DNA of 64,000 bases from Fusobacterium sp. IOR10 (GCF_010367435.1 NZ_WJWY01000002.1:36241-100240); one strand, 5' to 3'; shown: positions 8,927 through 18,741, counted from the stretch's first letter. A program made the numbers and translations. The notes: generated from the sequence alone by a model not told the origin.

Positions 8927-9699
8927 ATATGAAAAAATTTAATCCCTGTGCAAAACTTCTTGCTAATTTAATTGTTGTACTAGCATCTTTAATGGTTTTT
9001 GATCCATATACAATGGGTATGCTATTTAGTTTTAGTTTTTTCTTTGCTATTATTACAAAATCATTTAATTCTAAGAATTTAAAAATGATTATTCCCCTTG
9101 TGTGTTTTGCCTTTGGAATGCTTTGGATGAATGGCTCCCTAGCAAGGGTTCAAAATCCAAAAATTATTGCAACTCTTTGGCATATAAACTTCACAGATAA
9201 GGGTCTTATTGTGGGAATGGTTTTATTTTTTAGAATTTTAACAATTGGAATTACTTCTATTTTATTTACTTGCAACACTGAGCCTGATGCTTTAATATTA
9301 AGCTTGATTAAAGAATTTAAACTAAATCCAGGAGTAGCTTATGGTATACTTACAGCTTTACGTTTTTTACCATCAATGGAATCTGATCTTGCTTTAATTA
9401 ATGCAGCTCATAAAATCCGTAGTTCAAAGGGTAAAAAATGGTATAAGAAGAAAAATCCATGGTATAGAAATGCAATACCATTACTTGGAACAAATATTAG
9501 AAAGGCGGAAAGAGTTGCCATTGCAATGGAGTCTAGAGGTTTTCAAACAGATATGAAAAGAACATATTATCGTACTATTAATTGGTATAGAAGGGATACA
9601 ATATTTGTTTTTGCTACTTTAATAGTGGTTGTTTCAATTATTGCTTTTTCTTATAATTTAGGTTGGTTAGTTGGTTTTAAACGTTGGCAAGGATTTTAA
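8923..9699 (+). CDS. ykoC: YkoC, EcfT transmembrane subunit
   Basis: The 258-residue protein has four to five membrane helices and the EcfT coupling helix near residues 190-205, NIRKAERVAIAMESRGFQ, which contains the characteristic A-x-R-G-type motif that docks on the ATPases. It overlaps ykoD by four bases and is the last gene of the riboswitch operon, followed by a strong terminator. Together with YkoE and YkoD it should import a thiamine precursor such as hydroxymethylpyrimidine. Confidence 0.92.
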   Translation: MNMKKFNPCAKLLANLIVVLASLMVFDPYTMGMLFSFSFFFAIITKSFNSKNLKMIIPLVCFAFGMLWMNGSLARVQNPKIIATLWHINFTDKGLIVGMVLFFRILTIGITSILFTCNTEPDALILSLIKEFKLNPGVAYGILTALRFLPSMESDLALINAAHKIRSSKGKKWYKKKNPWYRNAIPLLGTNIRKAERVAIAMESRGFQTDMKRTYYRTINWYRRDTIFVFATLIVVVSIIAFSYNLGWLVGFKRWQGF

Positions 9700-9745
9700 A
9701 AAGGAGGTCTTAATTAGTTTTTAAACTATAGACCTCCTTTAAATT
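9700..9745. terminator. Bidirectional terminator between ykoC and the YeeE genes
   Basis: AAAGGAGGTCT (9700-9710) pairs with AGACCTCCTTT (9730-9740). Convergent genes end on both sides; a T run follows on the plus strand. Confidence 0.8.
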
Positions 9746-9756
9746 TATATTATATT

Positions 9757-10314
9757 TTATTTTCTGTGATCAGGTAATATAAATGCAATAACTATAAGAA
9801 CAATTCCTATTGCACCTGCAACAAACAATCCAGGAATATTAGGAAGTAAAGGAATGCTTCCCTTGGCATTGGTAACAGCTAGAGTCATTTTTCCTCCTAA
9901 ATCATAAAATAAGAAAGTATCTTTAATTTTTCCATAAATAAGAGTTAGTGATAATGCTCCAACCATTCCTCCTAAAACAAAGAAAATAGCATCTTTTCTA
10001 CCTTCACCAAGGGCAACTAATCCTGTTCCTGGGCAAAAACCAGATAGGGTCCAACCTAAACCCATAATACCTCCACCTATTATAACTCCAACATAGGATG
10101 ATTTTATACTTAAATGTGATGGATCAATAACTCCAAATAGCATAAGCATAAATAATAGTAGATTACTAAGTCCAATAGCTAGAAGGATTGTTTTCATTAA
10201 ATGAAAATCTTTTAGTCTAAGCATGTTTATAATTTTTTGTGGATTTGAAGCTCCAACTTTTTGAAGAATAAATCCAAATAAAAATCCAATTACAATAGCA
10301 AGTATTATAGCCAT
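9757..10314 (-). CDS. YeeE/YedE (DUF395) sulfur-compound transporter, second subunit
   Basis: The 185-residue membrane protein has the YeeE/YedE signature GWTLSGFCPGTGLVALGEG with its conserved Cys (residue about 99). Proteins of this family (TsuA type) take up thiosulfate or related sulfur species, passing them along conserved cysteines. It overlaps the preceding family member by ten bases, so the two short proteins probably form one transporter equivalent to a long, fused YeeE. The upstream gene of the operon encodes a TauE/SafE permease, which supports a sulfur role. Confidence 0.85.
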   Translation of the reverse strand: MAIILAIVIGFLFGFILQKVGASNPQKIINMLRLKDFHLMKTILLAIGLSNLLLFMLMLFGVIDPSHLSIKSSYVGVIIGGGIMGLGWTLSGFCPGTGLVALGEGRKDAIFFVLGGMVGALSLTLIYGKIKDTFLFYDLGGKMTLAVTNAKGSIPLLPNIPGLFVAGAIGIVLIVIAFILPDHRK

Positions 10315-10898
10315 TCTTTATTACCTCCTTTGTATATGAATATAGCTGCAGGTATTGCAATGGCAAATGCTCCCAAAGCAAATAAATAGCCACTGACAGA
10401 TGTTTGCATCATACCACTCATCATATGTCCACTGGTACATCCCCCAGCAAGTCGAGAACCAAATAGGGCTAGTATTCCACCTAAAAATGATCCTAAATAT
10501 CTTTTTACACGGGATTTTCCAAATTTATCTTCCCAAACTTTAGGAAGGGATTTGTTTTCTTCTTTACTTTCTTTATCTTTTAATTTGCTAGCAGTAAAAC
10601 CTCCTAGAATCATTGCAAATACAAATACATAACTATAATTTAAAGGTTCGGCAATACTTTTAGCATATTTTCCTCCGCTTTTATTTATATATGCATTAAA
10701 GCTAGAATAACCACTTTTAGCTCCTGAATCTTTAACTACTAATTCTTGAACTGAGTTCCATGCTACACCATCAAATATTACAAACTGTGTAGAAACACCA
10801 ATTGGCTTTACTAGGGCCACAGCAACAATAAAAATAAGACCTAAAATTGTACCACTTAAAAACCAATGCCACTGTTTTTCTTTGATAAATTTTTTCAT
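10305..10898 (-). CDS. YeeE/YedE (DUF395) sulfur-compound transporter, first subunit
   Basis: The 197-residue membrane protein contains the family motif SRLAGGCTSGHMMSG near residues 145-160, with the conserved Cys in GGCTSGH. An N-terminal helix is followed by an extracytoplasmic stretch of about 60 residues, VKPIGVSTQFVIFDGVAW onward. AGGAGG stands just before the ATG. It is read with the next gene (10-base overlap) and lies 103 bases downstream of the TauE/SafE gene in one leftward transcription unit. Confidence 0.85.
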   Translation of the reverse strand: MKKFIKEKQWHWFLSGTILGLIFIVAVALVKPIGVSTQFVIFDGVAWNSVQELVVKDSGAKSGYSSFNAYINKSGGKYAKSIAEPLNYSYVFVFAMILGGFTASKLKDKESKEENKSLPKVWEDKFGKSRVKRYLGSFLGGILALFGSRLAGGCTSGHMMSGMMQTSVSGYLFALGAFAIAIPAAIFIYKGGNKEWL

Positions 10899-11001
10899 AT
10901 TATCCTCCTTTTTATATTAATTTCTAGAAATAATTTGTTCTAATTTAACTTAATTTAATTATATAACTATATTTTTTTTAATTCAAGAGATTTTTAATTT
11001 T

Positions 11002-11793
11002 TTAAAAATACAAGGAATATATAAATTTACAGGCTATTAAAAGTAAAACTATTGAAAATATTTTTTTTAATTTTCCTTTATTGACATTTAAAGAAATTTT
11101 GCTTCCTAGTAATCCCCCAAGTAAAGCTGCTATTGCTAGAGTTAATCCAATTTTATAGTCTACATTTCCTTGAAGAGCGTGTCCAAAAAGTCCAAAAAGA
11201 GCTGTAAGAGCTACCATTACTGTTGAAGTTGCTATTGCTATTCCCATGGGAACTCCACAAAGTAGTACCATTATTGGTAGTTTAATTACTCCCCCTGTTA
11301 TTCCTAATATACCTGAAATAATACCTATTAGAGCAGTACTTAATATAACCAGTGGAACATTTACCACATATTTATGCCCATTAAATTCCCTGTGCCAGTA
11401 ATAGAATTTATTTTTTTCTAATTTTAAACCTCCATCTCTTTTTGGATTCATCATTTAAAATCCAGCTATTATTAATATTATTATAAGTAATATTTTAGGA
11501 TAATTCTCTGGTAAAAGAGAACTGTAATATCCCCCTACAAAGGCCATAATATCAGTTGGTGGATCCATAACAATTGCTAACTTCCAATCCACTAAGTTAT
11601 TTTTATGAAAACGAAATAAAGCTGCTAGGGAAGTTGCTAGTATTAAAATTAAACTTATACTAGGTGCTGTTTTCATAGTATATCCTGCAAATAATAAAAT
11701 GGGAACGTATAAAATTCCTCCTCCCATTCCTATCATTGAAAAGAAAGTAGAAACACAAAAGAAGGTAAGAGATAATAGTATTATGCTTTCCAT
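11002..11793 (-). pseudogene. TauE/SafE sulfite/organosulfonate exporter family protein with an in-frame TAA
   Basis: Two adjacent frames join without any shift: the first 112 codons, with the N-terminal motif SMIGMGGGILYVPILLF, end at a TAA (11455-11457). The same frame continues as MMNPKRDGG with the C-terminal repeat GIISGILGITGGVIKLPIMVLL. TauE/SafE permeases have this two-fold repeat and about 260 residues, exactly the combined length, so the TAA (probably from TTA Leu) interrupts one gene. A separate start at the second ATG is possible, but neither half alone looks like a transporter. It heads a leftward operon with the YeeE/YedE genes. Confidence 0.85.
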
Positions 11794-11903
11794 ATTAACC
11801 TCTCTTTATTCTCTAGATTTAAATTTCCATATGAATATTTAATTATCATTATAATTTTCCTCCATTAGTATGTATATTTATAGATATATTAGTTTATTTA
11901 TTT

Positions 11904-11932
11904 ACTATACTCTTGACATCTATCCTTGTCAA
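11904..11932 (-). promoter_or_regulatory. Promoter with palindromic operator for the TauE/YeeE operon
   Basis: Read on the minus strand, TTGACA (11932-11927), 17 bases and TATAGT (11909-11904) form a good promoter. The -35 box is one arm of the palindrome TTGACA-N8-TGTCAA (11913-11932), a likely repressor site. Confidence 0.7.
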
Positions 11933-12073
11933 TTTGTTTTTTAAATTTGTCTTTTAAAATTATTAAAGATTTGATACTATAGTTAGTAAGTAGAGAGAAT
12001 ATATTCTATACATTTAATAAACAAACTACATACTGACAAACTTAAGTATGCATATTGTCAAAGGAGAATTAGT

Positions 12074-13538
12074 ATGAATACAGATAAAATTAGTTTAATT
12101 GTTGGTTTTTTAATATTGTCTTCAGTTTTTTCATTGAGAATTTCAAAAAAATATAGCCTGCCAAGTTTATTATTATTTTTAGGAGTTGGAATGATGGCAG
12201 GGTCAGAGGGGATTGGTGGAATATATTTTGATAATATGGCCATTGCCCAATTAATTGGTGGAATATCCCTGGCATTTATACTTTTTAATGGTGCCTTTTC
12301 AACAAAGATGGAGGTTTTAAAAGAAGGTGGAAAAGAAGGTTTAATGCTAGCTTTCATAGGAGTAATTATAAATACATGTATTGTTGGAATAATAGTTTAT
12401 TTTGTTAGTAGTTTTAGTATATTGTATTCCCTTTTAATAGGAGCTATTGTATCTTCAACAGATGCTTCAGCAGTTATGTCATTACTTTCCTTTGGAGGAC
12501 TTAGATTAAAGAAAAAAGTTTCTTCAATTCTTTTAGTTGAGTCAGGAACAAATGATCCAATGGCAAATGTAATTATAATTTTATTAATAAGTATAATGAC
12601 TAGACCAGATTTTTCTTCCCTTGAGGGAATAACATTTTTGTTTTTACAAGTTGTAGTTGGAGGAGTAATTGGATATTTATCAGCAAGGGTAAGCATAGAG
12701 ATGTTAAAAAGATTTGCCCTTAAATTACCAGCAATATATCAGCTAACTATGGTATCAGGGGTTTTTTTAACCTTTGGACTTACAAATATATTAAAAGGTA
12801 ATGGTTATCTTGCAATATATATATATGGATTAATTTTAGGAAATTCAGGAATACATTTTAAAAAGAGCTCTAAAGAATTTTTTGGAAGTCTATCTTGGGG
12901 AATTGAAATGGGAATATTTATTATTTTAGGACTTTTAGTGTTCCCAAGTAAACTAATCCATGTTTGGAAAATAGGAACCTTTATAGGACTGAGTTTAATG
13001 TTATTTGCTAGACCTTTAAGTGTAATTATAACTCTATATAAGTCTAAACTTAATATGAAGGAAAAATTATTTATTAGTTGGGGTGGACTAAAGGGGGGGA
13101 GTTCCAATTGTTTTTGCAATATTACCTGTTCTTGCAAATATAGATGGAGCTGAAATTATATTTTCCATTGTTTTTTATGTTGTGGTAATTTCAGTGGCTA
13201 TTCAAGGAACTACTTTGCCCTTTGTAGCTTCATTATTTAAAATAAAAGACAATGACAGTTCAAAATATGTTGAGCCTGACATAGAACAAATGGAATTTTT
13301 AGAAGAAAAACTAATTAAACTAAGGGTGCAAGTGGGAAGCTCATTTCATAATAAAAGTATTATAGATATGAAACTTCCAAAGGGAGTTTTACTTTTACTT
13401 ATTGAAAGGGGAAATGAAAAAATATTTCCTAAAGGAAACACAAAAATATTAGAAAGGGATTCCCTTCTTATTTTTGGAGAAGATCAAATTAAATTAGAAC
13501 AATTAATTAAAGAATGGGGTAAAGTTGAAAAGGAATAA
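12074..13538 (+). pseudogene. Cation/proton antiporter (NhaP2/CvrA-like, CPA1) frameshifted at a G7 run
   Basis: The first 340 codons encode an antiporter with about eleven helices and the SSTDASAVMSLLSFGG and SGTNDPMANV motifs of the CPA1 family. At 13093-13099 (seven G) the frame slips: SWGGLKGG is followed by the nonsense tail SSNCFCNITC, whereas removing one G gives SWGGLKGGVPIVFAILPVL and a continuous protein to 13538. The C-terminal part has a TrkA_C-like domain (LRVQVGSSFHNKSIIDMKL) that may sense ions or nucleotides. Total length, about 487 residues, fits NhaP2-type K+ or Na+/H+ antiporters. A G7 run is unusual here, so slipped-strand variation or a read error are both possible. Confidence 0.88.
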
Positions 13539-13539
13539 A

Positions 13540-13571
13540 AAACAAGCTAGAAATTTAATTCTAGCTTGTTT
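13540..13571. terminator. Bidirectional terminator between the antiporter and arsA
   Basis: AAACAAGCTAGAA (13540-13552) pairs with TTCTAGCTTGTTT (13559-13571), a perfect 13-bp stem between convergent genes. Confidence 0.85.
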
Positions 13572-13575
13572 TAAT

Positions 13576-15321
13576 TTATTTTAACATTTTATTTAGATTT
13601 CTTCCCTTTAATTCTTCAGGAATCCATTTAATTATTGCAAAATTTTCATTTGAAATTTTATTGACTTTATTTATCCATTGTATTTCATTACTTGCCTTTA
13701 CTTTTAAAATATCATTTGTTGTATTAGTTGCATAAAAACTTGAATTAATAACCCATCATTTACTATATATACCAGCTCTGTTTAAATCTTCTTGTAACCT
13801 AGTGGCTTCATAAACTGGGGTAGCTTCAGGTAAAGTAACTATAATAACCTCTGTTAAATTTTTATCCTTTAATTTAGGTAATAATAATTTAACTGAACTT
13901 GGAACATCCCCTTGAGTACGTTTAATTTCATTATTATAGCTTTCAGTTGACTCAAGTAATAATAAAGTATGACCTGTTGGAGCTGTATCAATGACCACTG
14001 TTTCATCTTGAGATCCTTCAACTATTTTAGCTAAAGCTCTAAATACAGCTATTTCTTCAGTACAAGGAGATCTTAAATCCTCTTCTATATAGGCAATATC
14101 TTCATCACTCATAGTTTTTCTTGCTTTATCTAATACTTCTTTAGTATATTTTTCTAGTTCTTTCTTTTCGTCAATACTACTGATTTTGACACCATGTCCT
14201 TCTTCTAAAACAAACTTTAAATGTGAAGCTGGATCAGTTGTTGTTAGATGCACTTTTTTCCCTTTTCTTGCTAATTCTTGAGCAATAGTAGCAGCAATAG
14301 TAGTTTTTCCAACTCCTCCCTTACCCATTGTGAATATAACTTTTTTATTAGACTTGTATAAATCTTCAATTACATTGTTTAAATTTAATATATTATTAGT
14401 ATTTAATTTTTCATTATTATACTTAATATTATTTTTTTTAAATAATGATCTTATATTTTCAAGGCCAGTTATATTGTATGGTCTTAGGGGGATTTCAAAG
14501 GTTTTAATGTCTTTAATTCCAGTTGGAATGTTATTTATTGCATCTTGTTGTTTTTTGTAAATAGAATCAGAAAGATAATCATTGTGCCCTTTAAGTATTC
14601 CGTTTACTATTAATAATTGGTTATCTATACCAATATCATGTAATTCTAAAGAGGCTCTTTCAGCTTCTTTTAAAGCTGATACTTCAGGACGAGATATTAG
14701 TATAAGAGTAGTTTTTTCACTATTTGCTAGGTTTTCCACAGCATTCTTATATATTTCTTTTTTATCTTCAAGTCCAGATAATTGGCCTAAACATGATGCA
14801 CCATGTGTACTATCACTAATGAAATTAGTCCAAGCTGAAGGAAGTTGAAGCATTCTTAGTGTATGCCCTGTTGGAGCTGTATCAAAAATAATATGATCAT
14901 ATTTATCTGCAGTTTCTTTATCTGTTATAAATCCAGAAAATTCATTAAAGGCTGCTATTTCAACTGTACAAGAACCAGATAGTTGTTCTTCCATACTATC
15001 AAGTGCTTCCTTTGGCAATGTATTTCTATATGGAGCTAGTACACTTTCCTTATATTCAGCTGCTGCTACTTCAGGCTCGAAATTTGCTACTACTAAATTA
15101 GGAACTTCTTTTATAGGGACCCCTTTGTTGTTTAACTCTGTGTTAAAAACATCTTGAAGATTAGAAGCAGGATCAGTACTTACAAGTATTATTTTTTTCC
15201 CCATATCAGCAAGGGCAACTGCAACTGCACAAGCTGTTGAAGTTTTACCAACTCCACCCTTTCCAGTAAAAAATAAATATTTAGTTAAATTTATATCTTT
15301 TAAGTTGAAATTTTGAAACAT
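13576..15321 (-). pseudogene. arsA: ArsA arsenite-transport ATPase with an in-frame TGA
   Basis: ArsA is the soluble ATPase that energises arsenite efflux and takes As(III) from ArsD. Two homologous halves are visible, each with a deviant P-loop (GKGGVGKTS at 20-28, GKGGVGKTT near 333-341) and the signal motif DTAPTGHTLRMLQLP or DTAPTGHTLLLLE. Metal-site regions SGSCTVEIAAF and RSPCTEEIAVF hold the Cys residues. The frame stops at TGA (13756-13758) after LNRAGIYSK, but continues in frame for another 59 codons, WVINSSFYATNTTND onward, which is the normal ArsA C terminus; the family usually reads K-W-W here, so TGG became TGA. The enzyme may be truncated or this may be a sequence error. Confidence 0.9.
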
Positions 15322-15339
15322 ATATTTCCTCCTTTTAAC

Positions 15340-15711
15340 TTAACAACATCCACTACAACAACAATTTTTTTTAGGTTCTGATTTTTTATCTCCCATTAAA
15401 TATTCCTTTGGAATATCTAAAAATTTACAAAATTCTTCATCTGTTAAATAGTCATTTGTCTTTACAATTTTCCCATCAACAGTTGTAATAGGTAAAACTT
15501 TAATTCCTTCCTTTGATATTAGTTGATTAATTTCTTTGTTATCCACAAATACTTTTGGATTTTCACTTAAATTATGTCTTTCTATTAATATGTCCTTGTT
15601 TTTTAATTTGTTTATAATTGTTGAAATTCTTAAAAGCTTCTCATTAACTGTGGGACCGCAGACACCTGTTGAACAACACATAGCTGGATCAAAAATTATC
15701 ATTTTTTTCAT
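15340..15711 (-). CDS. arsD: ArsD arsenic metallochaperone
   Basis: The 123-residue protein has the ArsD thioredoxin-like fold and the essential CCSTGVC cluster (Cys12, Cys13, Cys18) that binds As(III) or Sb(III) and hands it to ArsA. The C terminus ends in CCCSGCC, an additional cysteine cluster seen in some ArsD proteins. It is followed after 18 bases by arsA and preceded by its own ArsR-like operator, so arsDA forms a transcription unit separate from arsR-acr3. Confidence 0.93.
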   Translation of the reverse strand: MKKMIIFDPAMCCSTGVCGPTVNEKLLRISTIINKLKNKDILIERHNLSENPKVFVDNKEINQLISKEGIKVLPITTVDGKIVKTNDYLTDEEFCKFLDIPKEYLMGDKKSEPKKNCCCSGCC

Positions 15712-15729
15712 AATTATCCTCCTTTATTA

Positions 15730-15757
15730 TATTACTATATTTGATTATACTCATAGA
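15730..15757 (-). promoter_or_regulatory. ArsR-type operator upstream of arsD
   Basis: On the minus strand TATGAGTATAATCAAATATA continues into GTAATAT. An almost identical sequence lies before arsR at 17252-17279. The shared box, including a possible TATAAT, points to coordinated ArsR repression of both units. Confidence 0.75.
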
Positions 15758-15780
15758 ATGCGCAAAAAAAATAATTTACT

Positions 15781-16845
15781 TTAATAACTTTTTATAGGTT
15801 TTGAAAACCAATTTTTTGTATTATTTGCTATCTTAACCAATTGAAGCATAACTGGAACTTCAACTAAAACTCCAACTACAGTTGCAAGGGCTGCTCCTGA
15901 ATCTAATCCAAAAATTGATATGGCCACAGCCACAGCTAATTCAAAGAAATTTGATGCTCCTATCATTCCAGCTGGAGCAGCTAAATCATGAGGTAGTTTC
16001 CAAGCTTTTGACCATAAATATGCAATGAAAAATATTAATACAGTTTGAATAATTAATGGTATTGCAATTAATAGAATATTAAGTGGATTATCAACAATAG
16101 TTTGTCCTTGAAAAGAAAATATAATTCCTAAAGTTAGTAATAGTCCAGTTATTGTAACATTACTAAATTTAGGAATGAAAGTTTTTTCAAAATATTCTAA
16201 TCCTTTGTTTTTAGTTATTACAGTTCTTGAAATAACCCCAGCAGTTAAAGGAATTACCACAAATAAAACAACTGATAAAAATAATGTTCCCCAAGGAATT
16301 GATATATTACTCATTCCTAATAAAAATGCAACTATAGGAGCAAATGCAACTAAAATAATAAGATCATTTGTTGCCACTTGTACTAAAGTATATGCAGGAT
16401 TTCCCTTGGTTAAATGACTCCACACAAATACCATAGCAGTACAAGGTGCTGCACCTAAAAGAACAGTTCCTGCAAGATATTCTTTACCAAGCTCAGGAGA
16501 TATAAAATTCTTAAATACCACAGTGAAGAAAAATAAAGATATTCCATACATGGTAAATGGTTTTATGAACCAATTTGTTACCCATGTAACAATAAGACCT
16601 TTGGGATTGTCCCCTACCTTTTTAATACTGTTAAAATCAACTTTTAACATCATAGGATAAATCATTAACCAGATTAAAATTCCCACAGGAATTGAAACCT
16701 TTGCATACTCAAACTTACTTAAGAAATTAGGTATTATTGGTAGATAAACTCCAATAAGAACTCCAATTCCCATACATATCCCCACCCACAGTGTAAGATA
16801 TTTTTCAAAAAATCCAATGCCTGTTGGCATTTTATTTTTTATCAT
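15781..16845 (-). CDS. acr3: Acr3-family arsenite efflux permease
   Basis: The 354-residue membrane protein has ten helices and the Acr3 hallmark LGAAPCTAMVFVWSHLTKGNPAYT, in which Cys and the adjacent Thr lie in the arsenite path; IGASNFFELAVAVAIS is the second conserved helix. It extrudes As(OH)3, alone or driven by ArsA. AGGAGG precedes the ATG at 16845 better than the TTG further upstream, so the shorter start is used. It lies 24 bases after arsR in the same leftward operon. Confidence 0.94.
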   Translation of the reverse strand: MIKNKMPTGIGFFEKYLTLWVGICMGIGVLIGVYLPIIPNFLSKFEYAKVSIPVGILIWLMIYPMMLKVDFNSIKKVGDNPKGLIVTWVTNWFIKPFTMYGISLFFFTVVFKNFISPELGKEYLAGTVLLGAAPCTAMVFVWSHLTKGNPAYTLVQVATNDLIILVAFAPIVAFLLGMSNISIPWGTLFLSVVLFVVIPLTAGVISRTVITKNKGLEYFEKTFIPKFSNVTITGLLLTLGIIFSFQGQTIVDNPLNILLIAIPLIIQTVLIFFIAYLWSKAWKLPHDLAAPAGMIGASNFFELAVAVAISIFGLDSGAALATVVGVLVEVPVMLQLVKIANNTKNWFSKPIKSY

Positions 16846-16869
16846 AACTTTTATCCTCCTATTCAATTT

Positions 16870-17235
16870 TTATTTTAAAGTGCTATCTGTTCCTTTGTTT
16901 ATGCTTTCGCAACTAATACCACTTTTTTTATATGTTAATAGCTTATCCATATCCTTTAGAAATTTTTCATTTTCAGCCATTTTACTTTCTAAATATTTAT
17001 ACAGGGATTTATTTTCTTCAATGAACTTTGGATTAATTTTGTAATATGTCCATTGGGATTTTTTTTCAAATGCAACAATTTTTTCATTTTTAAGTTTAGT
17101 TAAATGTCTTGATGCATTTGACTGAGTTGTATTTAAAATATTTTCAATTTCACAAACACATAATTCACCCTTTCTAAGTAAATTTATTATTCTAAGTCTA
17201 TTTTCATCCCCTAGAGTTTTAAATAAATTATTCAT
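16870..17235 (-). CDS. arsR: ArsR-family arsenic-responsive repressor
   Basis: The 121-residue winged-helix protein has the ArsR metal motif ELCVCEIE in helix alpha-3 (Cys-Val-Cys) and the recognition helix TQSNASRHLTKLKNE. A further Cys occurs near the C terminus (GISCES). As(III) binding to the cysteines releases DNA. The ATG at 17235, after AAGGAGG, is preferred to a longer reading frame. It is the first gene of the arsR-acr3 unit; matching operators lie upstream of it and of arsD. Confidence 0.93.
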   Translation of the reverse strand: MNNLFKTLGDENRLRIINLLRKGELCVCEIENILNTTQSNASRHLTKLKNEKIVAFEKKSQWTYYKINPKFIEENKSLYKYLESKMAENEKFLKDMDKLLTYKKSGISCESINKGTDSTLK

Positions 17236-17251
17236 TATTTCCTCCTTTTTA

Positions 17252-17279
17252 ATATTACTATATTTGAATACACTCATAT
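17252..17279 (-). promoter_or_regulatory. ArsR-type operator upstream of arsR
   Basis: The minus-strand TATGAGTGTATTCAAATATA, continuing to GTAATATT, is nearly identical to the box before arsD (15730-15757) and sits about 17 bases upstream of the arsR start, where a repressor would block transcription. Confidence 0.75.
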
Positions 17280-17402
17280 AGTACACCTGAAATTATTTTT
17301 TGTCAACAAAATTATTATAAAATGATTGTTTATTGACTATTTTAAAATATATGTTAAACTTATTTTAATATATCAAAAAGGTTTAAAACAAGGGAGAGTA
17401 AT

Positions 17403-18731
17403 ATGAATAAAAAAGTAACAGATATCCAGCTAACAAAGAAGTTAATTTATTTTAGCTTACCTTTGATCTTAAGTGGACTATTACAACAACTATATAATTG
17501 GGCTGATGCTTTTATAGTGGGAAATGTTGAAGGGGAGATAGCCCTAGCAGCAATTGGATCCACAGGGGTTATTATAAATCTTTTTGTTATGGGAATAACC
17601 GGATTTACCTCTGGGATTTCTATATTATCAGCTAGATATATAAGGGAAAAAAATCAAGGGATACAAAATGAAATATTAGCTACTTTTCTTATTCTTTTGG
17701 GGATTATTTTAATTTTAATAAGTGGTGTTACCATATATTTTTCTGAAAATATATTAATGGCTCTTGGAACTCCCACAGATATTTTTTATATAGCAAAAAG
17801 ATATTTACAAATTGTTTTGTTAGGTATTCCTTTTATCACTGTATTTAATGTGTATGCTGCTGTGTTAAGGGGAATTGGAGATAGTAAGGTTTCTTTTTAT
17901 GCTGTGTTAGTTTCAGCTGTTACAAATATATTTTTAGATATTTTGTTAGTAGTTTTATTTACTTTTGGAGCCATAGGAGCTGCAATTGCAACAGTAATAT
18001 CCCAATTAATGATGACTATTTTTATTATAGCTTATGCTAAGAAAAAATATAATATACATTGGGAACCAAGAAAAAAGATTTTTAGTATGAATTTTCTTAA
18101 AAAAGGTTCCTCTTTAACTACACCAATTACCATACAGTCTGTTGTTACTTCTTTAGGTAGTATTGTTATGCAAAATCTTATGAATACTTTTGGAACAACT
18201 ACAGTGGCTGCTATAACAACAGCTTACAGAATTGATACCCTTTTGCTTTTACCAGTTGTGAATCTAGCAACAGGAATTTCTATTATTACTTCTCAAAATA
18301 TTGGTTTAGGAAGAGCTGAAGATGCTAGAAGAAGTTTATTTATAGGATTAAAACTTAGTTTAGTTGTGTCAATTCTCCTTACAATTCCAGTTATAACCAT
18401 TGGAGAAAATTTAATAGGAATATTTGGAGTTGGGCAAGAGGCTGCTGCAATTGGAGGAAGATTCTTCTATTCAATAGGTTGGTTCTATTTTATTTATGGT
18501 TTAGCAATGGCTATGAGAGGTTATACAGAAGGAAAGGGAGATGTTTTATATTCAAGTATTAGTGGTCTTTTATCCCTTGTGGTGAGAATAGTATTATCAT
18601 ATAAGTTAAAGGATTCAACAGGGAATATGTCCCTTGCTTATGGGGAAGGCCTTTCTTGGGTTTTTCTTTTCTTATTATTTGCAGGAAGATATGTATATAT
18701 TGAAAGGTATAAGAATAGAAAAAGAGTCTAA
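17403..18731 (+). CDS. MATE-family efflux transporter
   Basis: The 442-residue protein has twelve helices and MATE motifs: YFSLPLILSGLLQQLYNWAD plus LAAIGSTGVIINLF at the start, then RIDTLLLLPVVNLATGISI in the C half. It belongs to a different MATE branch from the one at 4064 (NorM/DinF-like with the LQQLYNWADAFIVG start). The start follows GGGAGAG. It is divergent from arsR and monocistronic. Substrate unknown; a drug or metabolite antiporter is the family expectation. Confidence 0.88.
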   Translation: MNKKVTDIQLTKKLIYFSLPLILSGLLQQLYNWADAFIVGNVEGEIALAAIGSTGVIINLFVMGITGFTSGISILSARYIREKNQGIQNEILATFLILLGIILILISGVTIYFSENILMALGTPTDIFYIAKRYLQIVLLGIPFITVFNVYAAVLRGIGDSKVSFYAVLVSAVTNIFLDILLVVLFTFGAIGAAIATVISQLMMTIFIIAYAKKKYNIHWEPRKKIFSMNFLKKGSSLTTPITIQSVVTSLGSIVMQNLMNTFGTTTVAAITTAYRIDTLLLLPVVNLATGISIITSQNIGLGRAEDARRSLFIGLKLSLVVSILLTIPVITIGENLIGIFGVGQEAAAIGGRFFYSIGWFYFIYGLAMAMRGYTEGKGDVLYSSISGLLSLVVRIVLSYKLKDSTGNMSLAYGEGLSWVFLFLLFAGRYVYIERYKNRKRV

Positions 18732-18741
18732 AAATTTAATG

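Noticed and set aside
13756..13758. UGA read as tryptophan throughout the genome
   Set aside because: Several genes end in TGA that overlaps the following ATG, and hsdS ends normally at TGA, so standard code 11 fits better.
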